Shown here: positions 1 to 9,251 of the stretch, in pieces
Layout: each line of letters begins with the position of its first letter
How positions within the stretch are numbered: the first letter of the stretch is position 1
Source of the DNA: Planctomicrobium piriforme
GTDB lineage: Bacteria > Planctomycetota > Planctomycetia > Planctomycetales > Planctomycetaceae
Length of the DNA stretch: 46,234 nt
Assembly (NCBI GenBank): GCA_945861445.1
Contig: CAMAVF010000007.1
Span: 1 to 46,234 of the forward strand
Direction of reading: 5' to 3'
The notes under the pieces: generated by a model
The model's input: only the letters and a program-made list of their open reading frames with translations
What the model was told of the DNA's origin: nothing
Databases searched by the model: none
Position numbers and translations under genes: made by a program

Positions 1-2
1 CC

Positions 3-140
3 CCTCGAAGCCGGCCAGTCGATCCCTGGGAACCGACTTCGTTCGCTGCTGCGCGGCGGTCACCACCAACCGAACAGACGGAGCCCACGATAGTGCTCAC
101 CCGTACCGACCCCTTCCGCAATTGGCCCACTTCGGACTAA
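3..140 (+). CDS. Possible C-terminal end of a gene cut by the left edge
   Basis: Frame 3 is open from the window edge to a TAA at 138-140 and encodes a 45-residue tail rich in Pro, Thr and Arg, ending LTRTDPFRNWPTSD. No start codon or domain is visible. The tail reads more like protein than the other two forward frames, one of which stops at 91-93. The next gene starts 405 bases downstream, so this could be the end of an upstream gene on the same strand. Nothing can be said about function, and a chance open frame is quite possible. Confidence 0.3.
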   Translation, partial: PRSRPVDPWEPTSFAAARRSPPTEQTEPTIVLTRTDPFRNWPTSD

Positions 141-177
141 ACTGTTACCTGACTTTCACGGTTGAAATTCACTTAGC

Positions 178-266
178 TGTAGGATGGCCGCCCTCGGCTG
201 TCCATTGCTGTGCATGGGATCCCACGTTGAGAAAAACCAAAGACGGCCGAGGGCGGCCATCCTACA
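178..266. repeat. Inverted repeat, 25-bp arms (family A)
   Basis: Arms at 178-202 and 242-266 are reverse complements with one mismatch, separated by 39 bases. The core of each arm is GGATGGCCGCCCTCGGC or its complement. A second short hairpin, GGTGGCT/AGCCGCC, follows at 288-304. The rest of 141-544 shows no convincing gene. Open frames reading across the arms on both strands look like shadows of the palindrome. Role unknown; a REP-like element is the simplest reading. Confidence 0.75.
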
Positions 267-544
267 AGGCAGCGGCCCGGCCGTAGCGGTGGCTTCCAGC
301 CGCCGTGCCAAAACCCGGCTGAAACCCCGTCATTTCCCCTATTCGGTTCCCTCCACCTTTGATTCCCTCCCCTTTGATTCTTCCAACGGGCACCGGAAAT
401 CTCGCCAGCCGAAGTGCCAAACGAAAATCTCGTGGAGTGCTGTCTTCAATCCGTATCGGAATGCGTTTCATGGAAATAGCTGCTCGGATTGGTTGATGGG
501 CCGAGCTAATTCCGAGCGGCAAGTATTGCATCAAGGGGACAGGC

Positions 545-1687
545 ATGAGTTCATTAGCGCCAGTCGGACTGCGTCGGCCGGCATTCACGCTGATCGAGTT
601 GATGGTCACCATTTTCGTAATTTCCGTTTTGGTCGCGATCATTCTGCCTTCGGTACAACAGGCTCGTGAAGCGTCTCGGCGGCTCCAATGCCGCAATAAT
701 CTCAAGCAGATTGGTATCGCACTGAATAACTACATCCAACTGCGCAGCGTGTATCCGCCGGGATATGTTTACAATCCCAACGCCGGTGCGCCGTTTATGG
801 GTTGGAGTTGGGAGGCGATGCTGCTCCCTATGCTGGACCAGGCGCCGCTTTATGATTCGCTGTCCAGCCAATTCGATCAAGGATTGCCCGCCACGGGATG
901 GACGTTGTCGCAAAGCGCGCTGGCCGGTTTTCGGTGCCCGTCCGATGTCGGGGAGAGTCTGATCGCCAGTGTGGATATTCCAGGCGTCAACAGTTCCACC
1001 GGCCAGCCTGGAAACACCAGCCCATCGACAATCAGCTTCGGTCGCTCCAACTATTTTGGAGTCGCAGGCTACTGGGATAACGCTGGGACGTTGACGGGCC
1101 TGAATGCTGCGGGCACGGCGGGAATCGTCACGATCAAGACTTTTCGTGGCACCTTCGGCGAGAATAGCAGCGTCCTACCGGCCCAGATCCGCGACGGCAG
1201 CAGCAATACGATCATCGTTGGTGAGCGGTATTCGCCCGTCGCATCATCTGCGATCAGTCTCACTACGAGTGACACAACCACCACGACGACCGGTCCCACA
1301 GGCGGAGATTGCCCCAAGTCCGGCGGTTCTGATTCCACATCAACCGGAACCACCACGACACCGACGCTGTCTGGCACGACTGGCGACGGCATCTGGGTGG
1401 CTGCAGTCAGCCGCGCCAATTCGACTTCCGGAGCAGTAGTGAAGGGACAGGCATACGTGTTGGGTGACACAGCCGCCAGCGGCGTTCCTGCCACTGCGAT
1501 GCCGCAAAACGGGAATAACGCCCAGTCCCAACGCGGCTTGACGACGGGCTTTGGTAGCGTCCATGTCAGCGGAGCGTTCTACCTGCTCGGCGATGGTTCG
1601 GTGCGGTTCATTAGCGACAGCATCGATCTCGCAACATACCGCCGCCTCGGTGCCATCAATGATGGGGGCCCGATCTTTGATTTCTGA
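545..1687 (+). CDS. DUF1559 family prepilin-like protein
   Basis: 380 residues. Residues 13-50 hold a type IV pilin/pseudopilin N-terminus (AFTLIELMVTIFVISVLVAI), with the prepilin peptidase site before the Phe and a long hydrophobic helix. The DUF1559 signature SRRLQCRNNLKQIGIALNNY follows. The C-terminus has the family's usual ending (FYLLGDGSVRFISDSID...RRLGAINDGG). A Thr/Ser/Gly-rich stretch at about 240-285 looks like a flexible insert. The ATG at 545 has a purine-rich AAGGGGAC just upstream. These proteins are present in many copies in planctomycetes, and their function is not settled; a surface or pseudopilin-like role is inferred from the N-terminus. It stands alone, 199 bases before the sugar transferase gene. 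Confidence 0.93.
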   Translation: MSSLAPVGLRRPAFTLIELMVTIFVISVLVAIILPSVQQAREASRRLQCRNNLKQIGIALNNYIQLRSVYPPGYVYNPNAGAPFMGWSWEAMLLPMLDQAPLYDSLSSQFDQGLPATGWTLSQSALAGFRCPSDVGESLIASVDIPGVNSSTGQPGNTSPSTISFGRSNYFGVAGYWDNAGTLTGLNAAGTAGIVTIKTFRGTFGENSSVLPAQIRDGSSNTIIVGERYSPVASSAISLTTSDTTTTTTGPTGGDCPKSGGSDSTSTGTTTTPTLSGTTGDGIWVAAVSRANSTSGAVVKGQAYVLGDTAASGVPATAMPQNGNNAQSQRGLTTGFGSVHVSGAFYLLGDGSVRFISDSIDLATYRRLGAINDGGPIFDF

Positions 1688-1886
1688 TTGTTTGTATGAG
1701 TGTTTCCAGAACGCGACATCTCCTCACAATCGTCACGATCGGCAGCAATGGAACCCTCAATTTCCAATTGACTCTGTCATCTACCCCCGACAACCTTCGC
1801 TCCGGCCTATGTTTTCAGCGGACCTTGTCGTATTTGGGCAACGTGGGAGTCATCCGGCGCGCCCGTTGGGATCTTGATGACGCATT

Positions 1887-2738
1887 ATGGCCACTGAAAC
1901 CACTCCTGCTTCGACTCAGAACTCGGCCGCCCCCAGCGACTTGAGCGATCTTGTCCTCGACTATGCCGACCTGGCGGGACTGCCGCCGACCGACTGGCTG
2001 ACGCGGCTGAAACTGCAACGGCCGCGGCGAGATGTCCGCAGCCTGTCTGAAGCCACGCGCCTGGCGAAACGGCTGACCGATATCGTCATCTCGACCATCA
2101 TGCTGATCTGCCTGCTGCCGGTGATGCTGTTGGTTGCGATTGCCGTGAAGTTGACTTCAACTGGACCGATCATCTTTTCACAGATGCGAGTGGGGTTGAA
2201 CTACCGGAAGCCTCGGCCTGACCGTCGGAAACGCAATCACGAGATACCTGACGAGATCTCCGAAAATCGACGCCAGGCTCCTCGCAGAAGCGATACGGGC
2301 TATGGGCGTCCGTTTGTGTTGTACAAATTCCGCACAATGCGCACCGACGCCGAAAAGAATGGTGCTCAGTTCGCACAGAAGAATGATCCGCGGGTGACCT
2401 CGATCGGCCGGTTCATGCGCAAGACGCGATTAGATGAGTTACCGCAATTGTGGAACGTGTTGAAAGGGGACATGTCCCTGGTCGGCCCGCGTCCGGAACG
2501 GCCGGAATTCATCGAGAAGCTGTCGGCCGAAGTTCCCGGCTATCTGCACCGGCTGGGTTTGAAGCCCGGACTGACCGGCATTGCTCAAGTGGTCAACGGC
2601 TACGACAACAACATTGAAAGCTTCAAACGCAAGGTCGCGCTGGATTTGTTGTATCTCCAGAACTGCTGCTTCTGGAACGATCTCAAGATCCTGTTCCGAA
2701 CGATCCGTGTGGTGCTGACAGGCAGCGGGGCATTGTAA
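1887..2738 (+). CDS. Undecaprenyl-phosphate sugar transferase (bacterial sugar transferase family)
   Basis: 283 residues. It probably transfers a sugar phosphate from a nucleotide sugar to undecaprenyl phosphate, the first step of exopolysaccharide or O-antigen repeat-unit synthesis at the inner membrane. After a polar N-terminus of about 60 residues comes a membrane hairpin (about 63-95, IVISTIMLICLLPVMLLVAI). The family motifs follow: LYKFRTMRTDAE, RLDELPQLWNVLKGDMSLVG then PRPERPEF, and GLTGIAQV near the end. It is the single-hairpin (short) form, without the multi-spanning N-terminal domain of WbaP-type enzymes. An Arg-rich insert (about 108-140) separates the membrane hairpin from the catalytic motifs. 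No other polysaccharide genes are adjacent, so the pathway is not identified. Sugar specificity cannot be read from the sequence. Confidence 0.93.
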   Translation: MATETTPASTQNSAAPSDLSDLVLDYADLAGLPPTDWLTRLKLQRPRRDVRSLSEATRLAKRLTDIVISTIMLICLLPVMLLVAIAVKLTSTGPIIFSQMRVGLNYRKPRPDRRKRNHEIPDEISENRRQAPRRSDTGYGRPFVLYKFRTMRTDAEKNGAQFAQKNDPRVTSIGRFMRKTRLDELPQLWNVLKGDMSLVGPRPERPEFIEKLSAEVPGYLHRLGLKPGLTGIAQVVNGYDNNIESFKRKVALDLLYLQNCCFWNDLKILFRTIRVVLTGSGAL

Positions 2739-2741
2739 TTC

Positions 2742-3095
2742 TCTTCGTAGGCGAGCGTCCGGCGGAAGCCGGATGGTTTTTATACGGTCGAGAAAATGAC
2801 GAATGTCGAAGTCCGAATGTCGAAAGAATGACAAAATCCGAATGACGAATGTCGAAATTACTGTGCAGAATCCGCTTGACCGCTAAAACGCCTTAACTTT
2901 AGGTATTCCGGCTTGGCGCGGGACGGTTAGCACTGTTTAACCGCTGAGTACAGCGGCAAAACAGTGGCACAAGAACATTCCAGAATCGGAAGACTCATGC
3001 TTAAAGCACTCTAGCCATCGGACAGCGATCGATCTGTGGTTGCCGCCACTCGCTAACAACCATCCGGCTTACGCCGGACGCTCGCCTACGAAGAG
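2742..3095. repeat. Family D inverted-repeat element, copy 1
   Basis: Left arm 2742-2780 and right arm 3051-3095 are inverted copies built on CTTCGTAGGCGAGCGTCCGG and AAGCCGGATGG. The left arm begins 3 bases after the sugar transferase stop, and the right arm ends 2 bases before the stop of the convergent PPC gene. The interior carries three direct copies of CGAATGTCGAA (2800-2810, 2814-2824, 2846-2856), which look like a separate small repeat inside the element. The rest, 2860-3050, shows no gene. Copies 2 and 3 lie at 31836-31995 and 30528-30562. Confidence 0.85.
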
Positions 3096-3097
3096 CC

Positions 3098-4723
3098 TTA
3101 CGGCTTCTTCAGTACCGTCAGCCACAAGTAGTTCGTATCGAGTTCGTACTGCGTGAGCTTGAATGTCGGTTTACGAATCACTTTGGGCTCTGCTGTCGAT
3201 GTCGCCGTGATTTGCAACGGCACGGAAAACGGGCCGGGATTTCCGGAAATCACCAGCTTGACTGCCTTCGATGTCTCCCCTTCCGCCAGCGACTTGACGG
3301 CCACTGCAGTCACCCCTTCGGGTAGGCCCGTCACGCTGACTTCAATCTCGTCTTTGAAGCCGCCCAGACGCTCCACGGTGATTGGAATTTCGAGCGGTTT
3401 GTCAATCGGTAGGACAAAGCGGTCTGCTGCCACCGTGATGCGATAGTCCGGCTTCGGCAGCGAGATGTTCACGTGATAGTAGAACCTCGGGCCGCCGCGG
3501 TGATGCAAATCCGTGACCGTCAGCAAATAGTCTCCATCCGCCGGCGGATTCCACGTCAATTCGGGATCGCGTTTATCCCCTTGATCGTCGAGCCGCTGCA
3601 ATTCCTTGCCGGTGGCGTCGCAGATCGCGACCACCGGGTCAATCAACGAGCCTTGCGAACGGGCCGTCACTTTCACGAGCAGGGGCTGGCCCTTCTTGGC
3701 CGGGAAGCGAAAGTAGTCTGCGTCATCGGGTGCCGAGACAATGCCACTGATGCCGACCGGTACAGGGATGGCATTGGGCTGCGCCAGCGCGTTCGGTTCC
3801 AGCTCGACCAGAACCGGATGAGGCACCGTGGGCAGCGTGATGTAATTCCCACTCTGCGGCACCAGGAGGGAAATCTCATCGGCATCTGTCGCAGGGATCG
3901 CCACCTTGACCGGCTCGGCACCGAGATTCCAGCCGCGTGCTTCGACTTCACCCGCAGTCGCCCGCGTCGCGGCCAGCGGCAACGTGAAGTCGGTAAACCG
4001 TTCGGTCGTGATCGTCAGCCGATAGTGCCAGATCGAACTTCCTGCAAAGTTCACCGACGAGTCTGTTGCAGCGGGAAATGAGAACGTCCGGACGTAATAG
4101 CGGCCGTCGACTGGCGCGGTAAAGGCGATGCGGGGGTCGAGTCCCTGGTCGTCGTCGTTTTGCTCGAGCACAAACCCGTCCGGCGAGACGATCTGCAGCA
4201 CTCCGTCGCAAGCGGCTCCCAGCGTGCGATTGCCGTCAAAGTCCGCAACCAGGGTCTGGCCGGCTTTCAAGTTGACGGCGTAGTTATCGACGTCTTCGCG
4301 AGCTCCCGGCTGACCTTGTACGACGACCGCGGTGCTCGGCAGCACCTGAGCTTTCGCCAGCTCGTTGTTCGGTTCGACCTCTGCGACTTCAGGCAACGTA
4401 CCAATGACGAAGGGACGCAACGGGGCGGCACCTTCCGCATTGTGAAGACGAATCCACGCCACGCCCGGTGCGCAATCCGCCGGGATCGTCACGGTAAACT
4501 TGCCCTTTTCATCGAGCACTTTGAATTGCAGTTCCGGCCGGCTGCAGAAAATCTGACAGGGCCAGGACTCACTGACGGCCACCGCCGTGACCGTTACGGT
4601 CGTCCCTCGTGTTCCGCCAGGTGGCGACAACACTTCCGGCGTGGGAACCGCCGCCAGGGCCGATGTTGTCGGGGCTATCGCAACAAGCAATGCGAACAGG
4701 GATAGGGAGAACAGGCGGACCAT
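3098..4723 (-). CDS. Exported protein with PPC (pre-peptidase C-terminal) domains
   Basis: 541 residues with a Sec signal peptide (about 1-24, LFALLVAIAPTTSALA). Residues 28-105 look like an IPT/Ig-like domain. Two PPC-type beta-sandwich domains follow, each introduced by an E-P-N motif: EVEPNNELAKAQ at about 115 and ELEPNALAQPNA at about 305. The first includes DVDNYAVNLKAGQTL and DGRYYVRTFSF; the second includes DDADYFRFPAKKGQPLLVKV and PADGDYLLTVTD. No protease catalytic domain is present, so this is probably a cell-surface or extracellular binding protein. It lies downstream of the DUF1549/1553 gene on the same strand, a pairing I know from planctomycetes. The 296-base gap between them holds a family C repeat, so co-transcription is uncertain. 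Confidence 0.85.
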   Translation of the reverse strand: MVRLFSLSLFALLVAIAPTTSALAAVPTPEVLSPPGGTRGTTVTVTAVAVSESWPCQIFCSRPELQFKVLDEKGKFTVTIPADCAPGVAWIRLHNAEGAAPLRPFVIGTLPEVAEVEPNNELAKAQVLPSTAVVVQGQPGAREDVDNYAVNLKAGQTLVADFDGNRTLGAACDGVLQIVSPDGFVLEQNDDDQGLDPRIAFTAPVDGRYYVRTFSFPAATDSSVNFAGSSIWHYRLTITTERFTDFTLPLAATRATAGEVEARGWNLGAEPVKVAIPATDADEISLLVPQSGNYITLPTVPHPVLVELEPNALAQPNAIPVPVGISGIVSAPDDADYFRFPAKKGQPLLVKVTARSQGSLIDPVVAICDATGKELQRLDDQGDKRDPELTWNPPADGDYLLTVTDLHHRGGPRFYYHVNISLPKPDYRITVAADRFVLPIDKPLEIPITVERLGGFKDEIEVSVTGLPEGVTAVAVKSLAEGETSKAVKLVISGNPGPFSVPLQITATSTAEPKVIRKPTFKLTQYELDTNYLWLTVLKKP

Positions 4724-4802
4724 AGGTATAGCGGATCCTAAATGGAGTCGGGCAGGCGATCAAACATACCCATAGACATTGGCGTTCCAAAAAGCGTTTT
4801 CA

Positions 4803-4982
4803 ATCTCCCCTCGCCTCGGTATTCCGGGGAGAGGGGCCGGAGGTGAGGGGCTTTACGAGCGTAATTCGACTGGCTTTTACATACTTGGGTATTTCGAGAG
4901 GGAAATCAGGACGGTACGTACCTGGTTGATCGTCCCCCTCACCCCCAACCTCTCTCCCCAGATTACTGGGGCGAGGGGAGAT
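4803..4982. repeat. Family C inverted-repeat element, copy 1
   Basis: Left arm 4803-4850 (starting CTCCCCTCGCC, ending GGAGGTGAGGGG) and right arm 4935-4982 are imperfect inverted copies, enclosing about 85 bases. A second element with the same arms and nearly the same size lies at 15901-16082. Both have a GCGAGCG or ACGAGCG just inside the left arm. The element fills most of the gap between the DUF1549/1553 gene and the PPC gene. No coding capacity; MITE-like or REP-like. Confidence 0.85.
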
Positions 4983-5019
4983 AATTCACTGTCTTTGACC
5001 GTCCCTGTTTGAAGCCTCC

Positions 5020-7209
5020 TCAATCCTTAAACACAAACTCAGGCGTATTCATCAACGCCCATAACAGATCCTCAATGGCCTGCCGTCGAGTCACGTTTGC
5101 CTGAGTAAACACGGCCTGTGCCGCTTGAGATTCATCGGCAGTCGGGGGCCGCGAGTACGTCAGCAAATACAACTCTTCGACAATCGCTGCCGGAGTCTTG
5201 TCACTCGCTGTCAGATCGGCCACGCGACCTTTTTCCGCGGTCAGCTTGCGGTTCAGACCGGGCGAGTTCATCAAATGCAGCGCCTGCACGACAGTGGTAT
5301 CGGAGGTCCGTTCGCACGGAGGATCCTGGTTGGGATCGGGCCGTCCGAAGGAATCCAGAAACAACGAATCGACACGCGTCGTCCAGATCACGGTGGAACG
5401 CGAACCGGGTGGCGTCGCTTCGAAAGTCTCGGGCACCTGAGTGATATCGCACGCGGCGTCGAACATCGTCTCCGCTCGCAACCGTTGTCGGTAATGACGC
5501 GAGTAATTGCGGGTGTCCGAGACATTTCGCTCTGTAGGTTCTGAGGACAGTCCATAAACGTAGGACGTCGTGATTGAGCGAATCAATTGCTTGATGTCGA
5601 ATTTCTGCTGGCGGAAGTTGTCCCCCAGGGCCTTCAACAGTGCGGCGTTGGTCGGAGGATTCGTGGCTCGCAGGTCATCGACCGGCTCGACCAATCCGCG
5701 CCCCATCAAGTCCGCCCAGACGCGGTTGGCCATGACTTCTGCGAAGAAATGATTTTCCGGCGACGTCAACCAGTTGGCCAGTACGACGCGCGGGTCGTCC
5801 CCTTCCGCAACGGGGGCCGAACCGAACAACGGCTTGGGCTGCAGCACGGCTCCGGTGATCGGATGCGTCACCGCACTGCCGGGACCCGTGAAGATGATCT
5901 CTTCACCACCTGAAATCGGCGGCGAGAGCCCCACTCCCTTGTGCCCAATTTTCGAGAAGTAGGCGGCCAGTCCGAAGAAGTCTTCCTGCCCGAGGGCTTC
6001 AAACGGATGGTGGTGGCACTTGGCACATTCCAGGCGAATCCCCAGAAACAATTGACTGGTGATCGTGGTCAGTTCGTCCGGTTCCCGGCGGTCCCGGAAG
6101 TAGGTCACGGCACCGTTGCGCCAGGTACTTCCCTGAGCCGTCAACAGTTCGCGGACATATTGATCGTAGGGCACGTTGCGGCGGAACTTGTCGCGGATCC
6201 ACGCATCGTAGTTAAACGTCGCCTTGATCCCCACGCGATACGGATTCGGTCGCAGCAGGTCCATCCACTTGTTCGCCCAGAAGTCCCCGTACTCGGGACG
6301 AGTCAACAGCGAATCGATCAGCTTGACGCGCTTGTCGGTGGACGAATCGGCCAGGAAAGCGCGGGACTCTTCCGCCGTGGGCAGCCTGCCGATGACATCC
6401 AGATGCGCCCGGCGCAGGAAGGTCGTATCGGAACAGGGGGCAGAAGGAGTAATCCCCAATCGCGCCAGCTTGTCCCACACTAGTCCATCGATGAAGTTAT
6501 AGCGGGGCAATTTGGCATACGTTTCGGGCGGGACGGAACCATCCAGCGGAATGCTGAGGGTGGAAATGGCAATCTGCCCCATGAACCGGGCCATGATGGC
6601 CGCTTCACCGGGAATGGGCCCGGCCTTCGCCAGTCCGTTCGGATCGACCGCGACGATGCCCGCTTCATTCGATTGAAACGCCGCCCACGGAGTGACGTCG
6701 CGCGTGGCGCCGTCGGAATAATGTCCCGTCACCTTAAGCTGCACGCTGGCCTCACGCGGCAGCAGCTTTTCGCTCGGTTCGACAGTGACTTTGGACAGCG
6801 TGGGCTCGTTGGGGATCCGTCGTGCCAGCCCTTGTGCGATCCATTCGCGGATCAAGGCGTACGCGGGGCTGTTTGGCTCCAGGCGTTTCCCGCCACCGTG
6901 CGGCAACTGGCCGGAGGCCTTCATCAACAGCAGGCTGGCATCCGGAGACGGCGGAAACACTCGCCGGCCACGCGCCTCCAGGGTCAACGCGGTATAGTCG
7001 AAGTCGGGGAAGAACCCCAGCAGCGACAGTTGAAACCCATTCTGGCCACGCGATTTTCCGTGGCAAGCTCCGGCATTGCAGCCCAGCCGGGTCAAAATGG
7101 GTTGCACATCGAGTTCAAAACTGATGGGGCGCGGAGCGTCCGCAGCCCAGGCTGAGTGCAGTCCCAGACAACTCCAGACGGCTACGCCAGTGATGATCCA
7201 CCGTAACAC
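5020..7209 (-). CDS. DUF1549/DUF1553 domain protein with cytochrome c-like motifs (PSCyt family)
   Basis: 729 residues with a signal peptide (about 1-22, ending AWA). An N-terminal cytochrome-like region has CNAGACHG at about residue 44, a CX4CH spacing rather than the canonical CX2CH. A bacterial Ig-like (Big_2) segment follows at about 140-225, then DUF1549 (about 240-430) with a true CX2CH motif, CAKCHHHPF. DUF1553 runs from about 470 to 720 (MANRVWADLMGRGLVEPVDD, LHLMNSPGLNRKL). The ending NTPEFVFKD is typical of the family. These are large exported proteins of unknown biochemical role, highly expanded in planctomycetes; haem binding is suggested only by the motifs. The usual partner DUF1501 gene is not here, but the PPC gene downstream is. 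Confidence 0.93.
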   Translation of the reverse strand: MLRWIITGVAVWSCLGLHSAWAADAPRPISFELDVQPILTRLGCNAGACHGKSRGQNGFQLSLLGFFPDFDYTALTLEARGRRVFPPSPDASLLLMKASGQLPHGGGKRLEPNSPAYALIREWIAQGLARRIPNEPTLSKVTVEPSEKLLPREASVQLKVTGHYSDGATRDVTPWAAFQSNEAGIVAVDPNGLAKAGPIPGEAAIMARFMGQIAISTLSIPLDGSVPPETYAKLPRYNFIDGLVWDKLARLGITPSAPCSDTTFLRRAHLDVIGRLPTAEESRAFLADSSTDKRVKLIDSLLTRPEYGDFWANKWMDLLRPNPYRVGIKATFNYDAWIRDKFRRNVPYDQYVRELLTAQGSTWRNGAVTYFRDRREPDELTTITSQLFLGIRLECAKCHHHPFEALGQEDFFGLAAYFSKIGHKGVGLSPPISGGEEIIFTGPGSAVTHPITGAVLQPKPLFGSAPVAEGDDPRVVLANWLTSPENHFFAEVMANRVWADLMGRGLVEPVDDLRATNPPTNAALLKALGDNFRQQKFDIKQLIRSITTSYVYGLSSEPTERNVSDTRNYSRHYRQRLRAETMFDAACDITQVPETFEATPPGSRSTVIWTTRVDSLFLDSFGRPDPNQDPPCERTSDTTVVQALHLMNSPGLNRKLTAEKGRVADLTASDKTPAAIVEELYLLTYSRPPTADESQAAQAVFTQANVTRRQAIEDLLWALMNTPEFVFKD

Positions 7210-7560
7210 GAGCAGTTCTCCCTACTTTCTCGATGGACACCGTGCAATCACGGCGTCTTAATCCTGACCAACACAATCGCGTTGGATTCTATTTGATTCT
7301 AGTTCAAGGACTTACGCATTTGAACCGCGATTTGCCCTGAATTCGGGCAGACCCCTTAAATGCAGCCACCCAGTTCCATACGATCGAACTTCCGGTATTT
7401 GCACCGTGACTCGTTCAGAGCCGTCGGCAATTCTACACCGCGACTGCGAGAGTCGCTGGAAAACCGGCCGCAGACAACGTAACTTGAACGGTCGAAAAGA
7501 CAACAATGAGGTAAGGCTACAGGCCGATATTTCGAACTGCGACTGGTGGACGGATACGAC
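7210..7560. other. Gap between divergent genes, no gene seen
   Basis: This is the divergent control region of the DUF1549/1553 gene (-) and the lipoprotein gene (+). I see only a short imperfect palindrome GCCCTGAATTCGGGC near 7334 and no strong promoter or RNA structure. Open frames on the minus strand here have no recognisable protein character. Confidence 0.5.
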
Positions 7561-9198
7561 ATGGCATTGCGACATAACTTATTGATGCTGAATGTGTTAT
7601 TGGCGACATTGGCATTCGGATGCCAAGGCCAGCAGGCCCCGTCCAAGCCCGACAAGCCGGTTGTCACGACTCCCGCAGCAGGCAGCTCGGATGCAAAAAC
7701 CGCTGGCGCGAAGATCTCGTCGAATCAACCGGCAGCGCCTGAAGTCGACTATGCGGAACAACTCAAGCAGGGTGCCGCGCTGATCGCCAAGCAGGAATTC
7801 GAAGCCGCTCAGGTGAAGATCGCCAGCCTGGATGGGGCCGCGAGTAAACTGAGCCCTGAACAAGTCAAACAGTTGGCGGACCTGAAAGAGCAATTCGAAG
7901 AACAGCGGCAACGGCATGAAGACAAGTTGCGCGAGCAGGATCTGGACGCGGCCAAGAAGGCGATCGCCGACGGCAAGCTGGATGATGCCGCCACCAGGCT
8001 GGAAGCGATGCTCGCGGCCGGTCCGACCACCGAGCAAGGGGATCAGGCCCGCGAGTTGCAGCAGAAGATTGAATCGCACCGGACCATCCGTCGCCGCCTG
8101 CGGAGCGGTATGGACTTGTTGGCTTCGAAGGATCGCGGTCGCGCCAAGGAAGCTCAGGAGATTTTGTGGGAGCATCAGGAAGTCGCCTTCCCGCTGTTGC
8201 TGGAATCTCTGAATTCCGATGACGTGGTGCTGGTGTCGAACACTTTGGAACTGCTGCGGAAATTCAATCAACCCAGCCGCACCTTGCCGGCGATGATTGC
8301 CATTCTGGGTCGCGAAAAGCAGGCTGCGATTTGGCCGTCGGCCATCAAGGAACTGCAAAAGGTCCAGCAGCCTGGCGGTGGCCCCCCGCTGCTGAAGCTG
8401 GCCCTGGCAGCGCCGACCCCTGAACGTGCGGCCCCGTTGTTGAACGCTCTCGCGGGAATCACCGATCCTCCGTCCGACACGCTGGTCATGCTGTTGCCGC
8501 AGATCTATCAGGACAGCCCCGCGCTGGCCGCGGCCTTGTCGGCTGCGTATCGTGCAGTCACCATCAATCATCAGGATGACGTCCTGACCCGCCGCGGATT
8601 AGACGCCGAGGTCACACCGGAACAAGACAAGCAACTCAACGGCCTGGCGGAACGCCTGCAGGCGATTATTGCCAGCGGAGCCAAGAAGCCGGAACTGGCC
8701 GAAGCGGCCTGGTCCGCCGAACGACTGGCGATTGCCATGCGCTTGATGCCCCCCAAACCCATTCCCGGCGTGAAGGTGTTGCGGGCGACTGCCGAATCCC
8801 CCGACGGGCCGGCCGTCGCCGTCCTGGACAAGGTTTGGAATTCGGTCGAGTTGAAAACGATGTGGCGACATCCTTCCAAGCGTCTGACGACCGTGGTTCT
8901 TGACCTCGGTGCCGAACGAACCGTCACCGGCATCCGCATCTGGAACTGCAACGAAGCGTCTGGCACGCATCGCGGCTGGAAGGATCTGGAGATCTATGTC
9001 AGCAGTGATTCGTCGCCCACCGTACCCGTTGCCGTCGGGGTCATCCCCCCGGCCCCCGGCCTGCCCGACACACCGGATTACGGATCCATTCTGCAGGTCC
9101 CCTTCGCCAAGGGTCGCTTCGTAAAACTGCAGCTCCTGAGCGTCTGGCGGGATGATGGCATCGCCGCAATTTCCGAGCTCGAAGTGCTCGGATACTAG
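7561..9198 (+). CDS. Lipoprotein with coiled-coil/repeat region and C-terminal discoidin-like domain
   Basis: 545 residues from the ATG at 7561. This start is preferred over the ATG at 7546 because GGACGG precedes it and it puts the signal sequence at the N-terminus. A lipobox LAFGC lies at about residues 16-20, so the protein is probably anchored to a membrane by lipid. Residues 60-180 are rich in Glu, Gln, Lys and Ala and predict long helices or coiled coil with TPR-like character (AKQEFEAAQVKIASL, DAAKKAIADGKLDDAATRLE). A HEAT-like helical stretch follows. From about 410 the sequence resembles an F5/8 type C (discoidin, galactose-binding-like) domain: TTVVLDLGAERTVTGIRIWN, GWKDLEIYVSSD, KGRFVKLQLLSVW, IAAISELEVLGY. 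Binding to a carbohydrate or other surface ligand is inferred from that domain only. Confidence 0.8.
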   Translation: MALRHNLLMLNVLLATLAFGCQGQQAPSKPDKPVVTTPAAGSSDAKTAGAKISSNQPAAPEVDYAEQLKQGAALIAKQEFEAAQVKIASLDGAASKLSPEQVKQLADLKEQFEEQRQRHEDKLREQDLDAAKKAIADGKLDDAATRLEAMLAAGPTTEQGDQARELQQKIESHRTIRRRLRSGMDLLASKDRGRAKEAQEILWEHQEVAFPLLLESLNSDDVVLVSNTLELLRKFNQPSRTLPAMIAILGREKQAAIWPSAIKELQKVQQPGGGPPLLKLALAAPTPERAAPLLNALAGITDPPSDTLVMLLPQIYQDSPALAAALSAAYRAVTINHQDDVLTRRGLDAEVTPEQDKQLNGLAERLQAIIASGAKKPELAEAAWSAERLAIAMRLMPPKPIPGVKVLRATAESPDGPAVAVLDKVWNSVELKTMWRHPSKRLTTVVLDLGAERTVTGIRIWNCNEASGTHRGWKDLEIYVSSDSSPTVPVAVGVIPPAPGLPDTPDYGSILQVPFAKGRFVKLQLLSVWRDDGIAAISELEVLGY

Positions 9199-9251
9199 AT
9201 CTCCGCTCACGGGTCTACCCACAATGTGAGTGCCATTGGGCGTGACGCACT

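Noticed and set aside
184-705. Frames of 161 codons (+) and 147 codons (-) before and into the DUF1559 gene
   Set aside because: Both run across the family A palindrome and overlap the true pilin-like start; the products look random.
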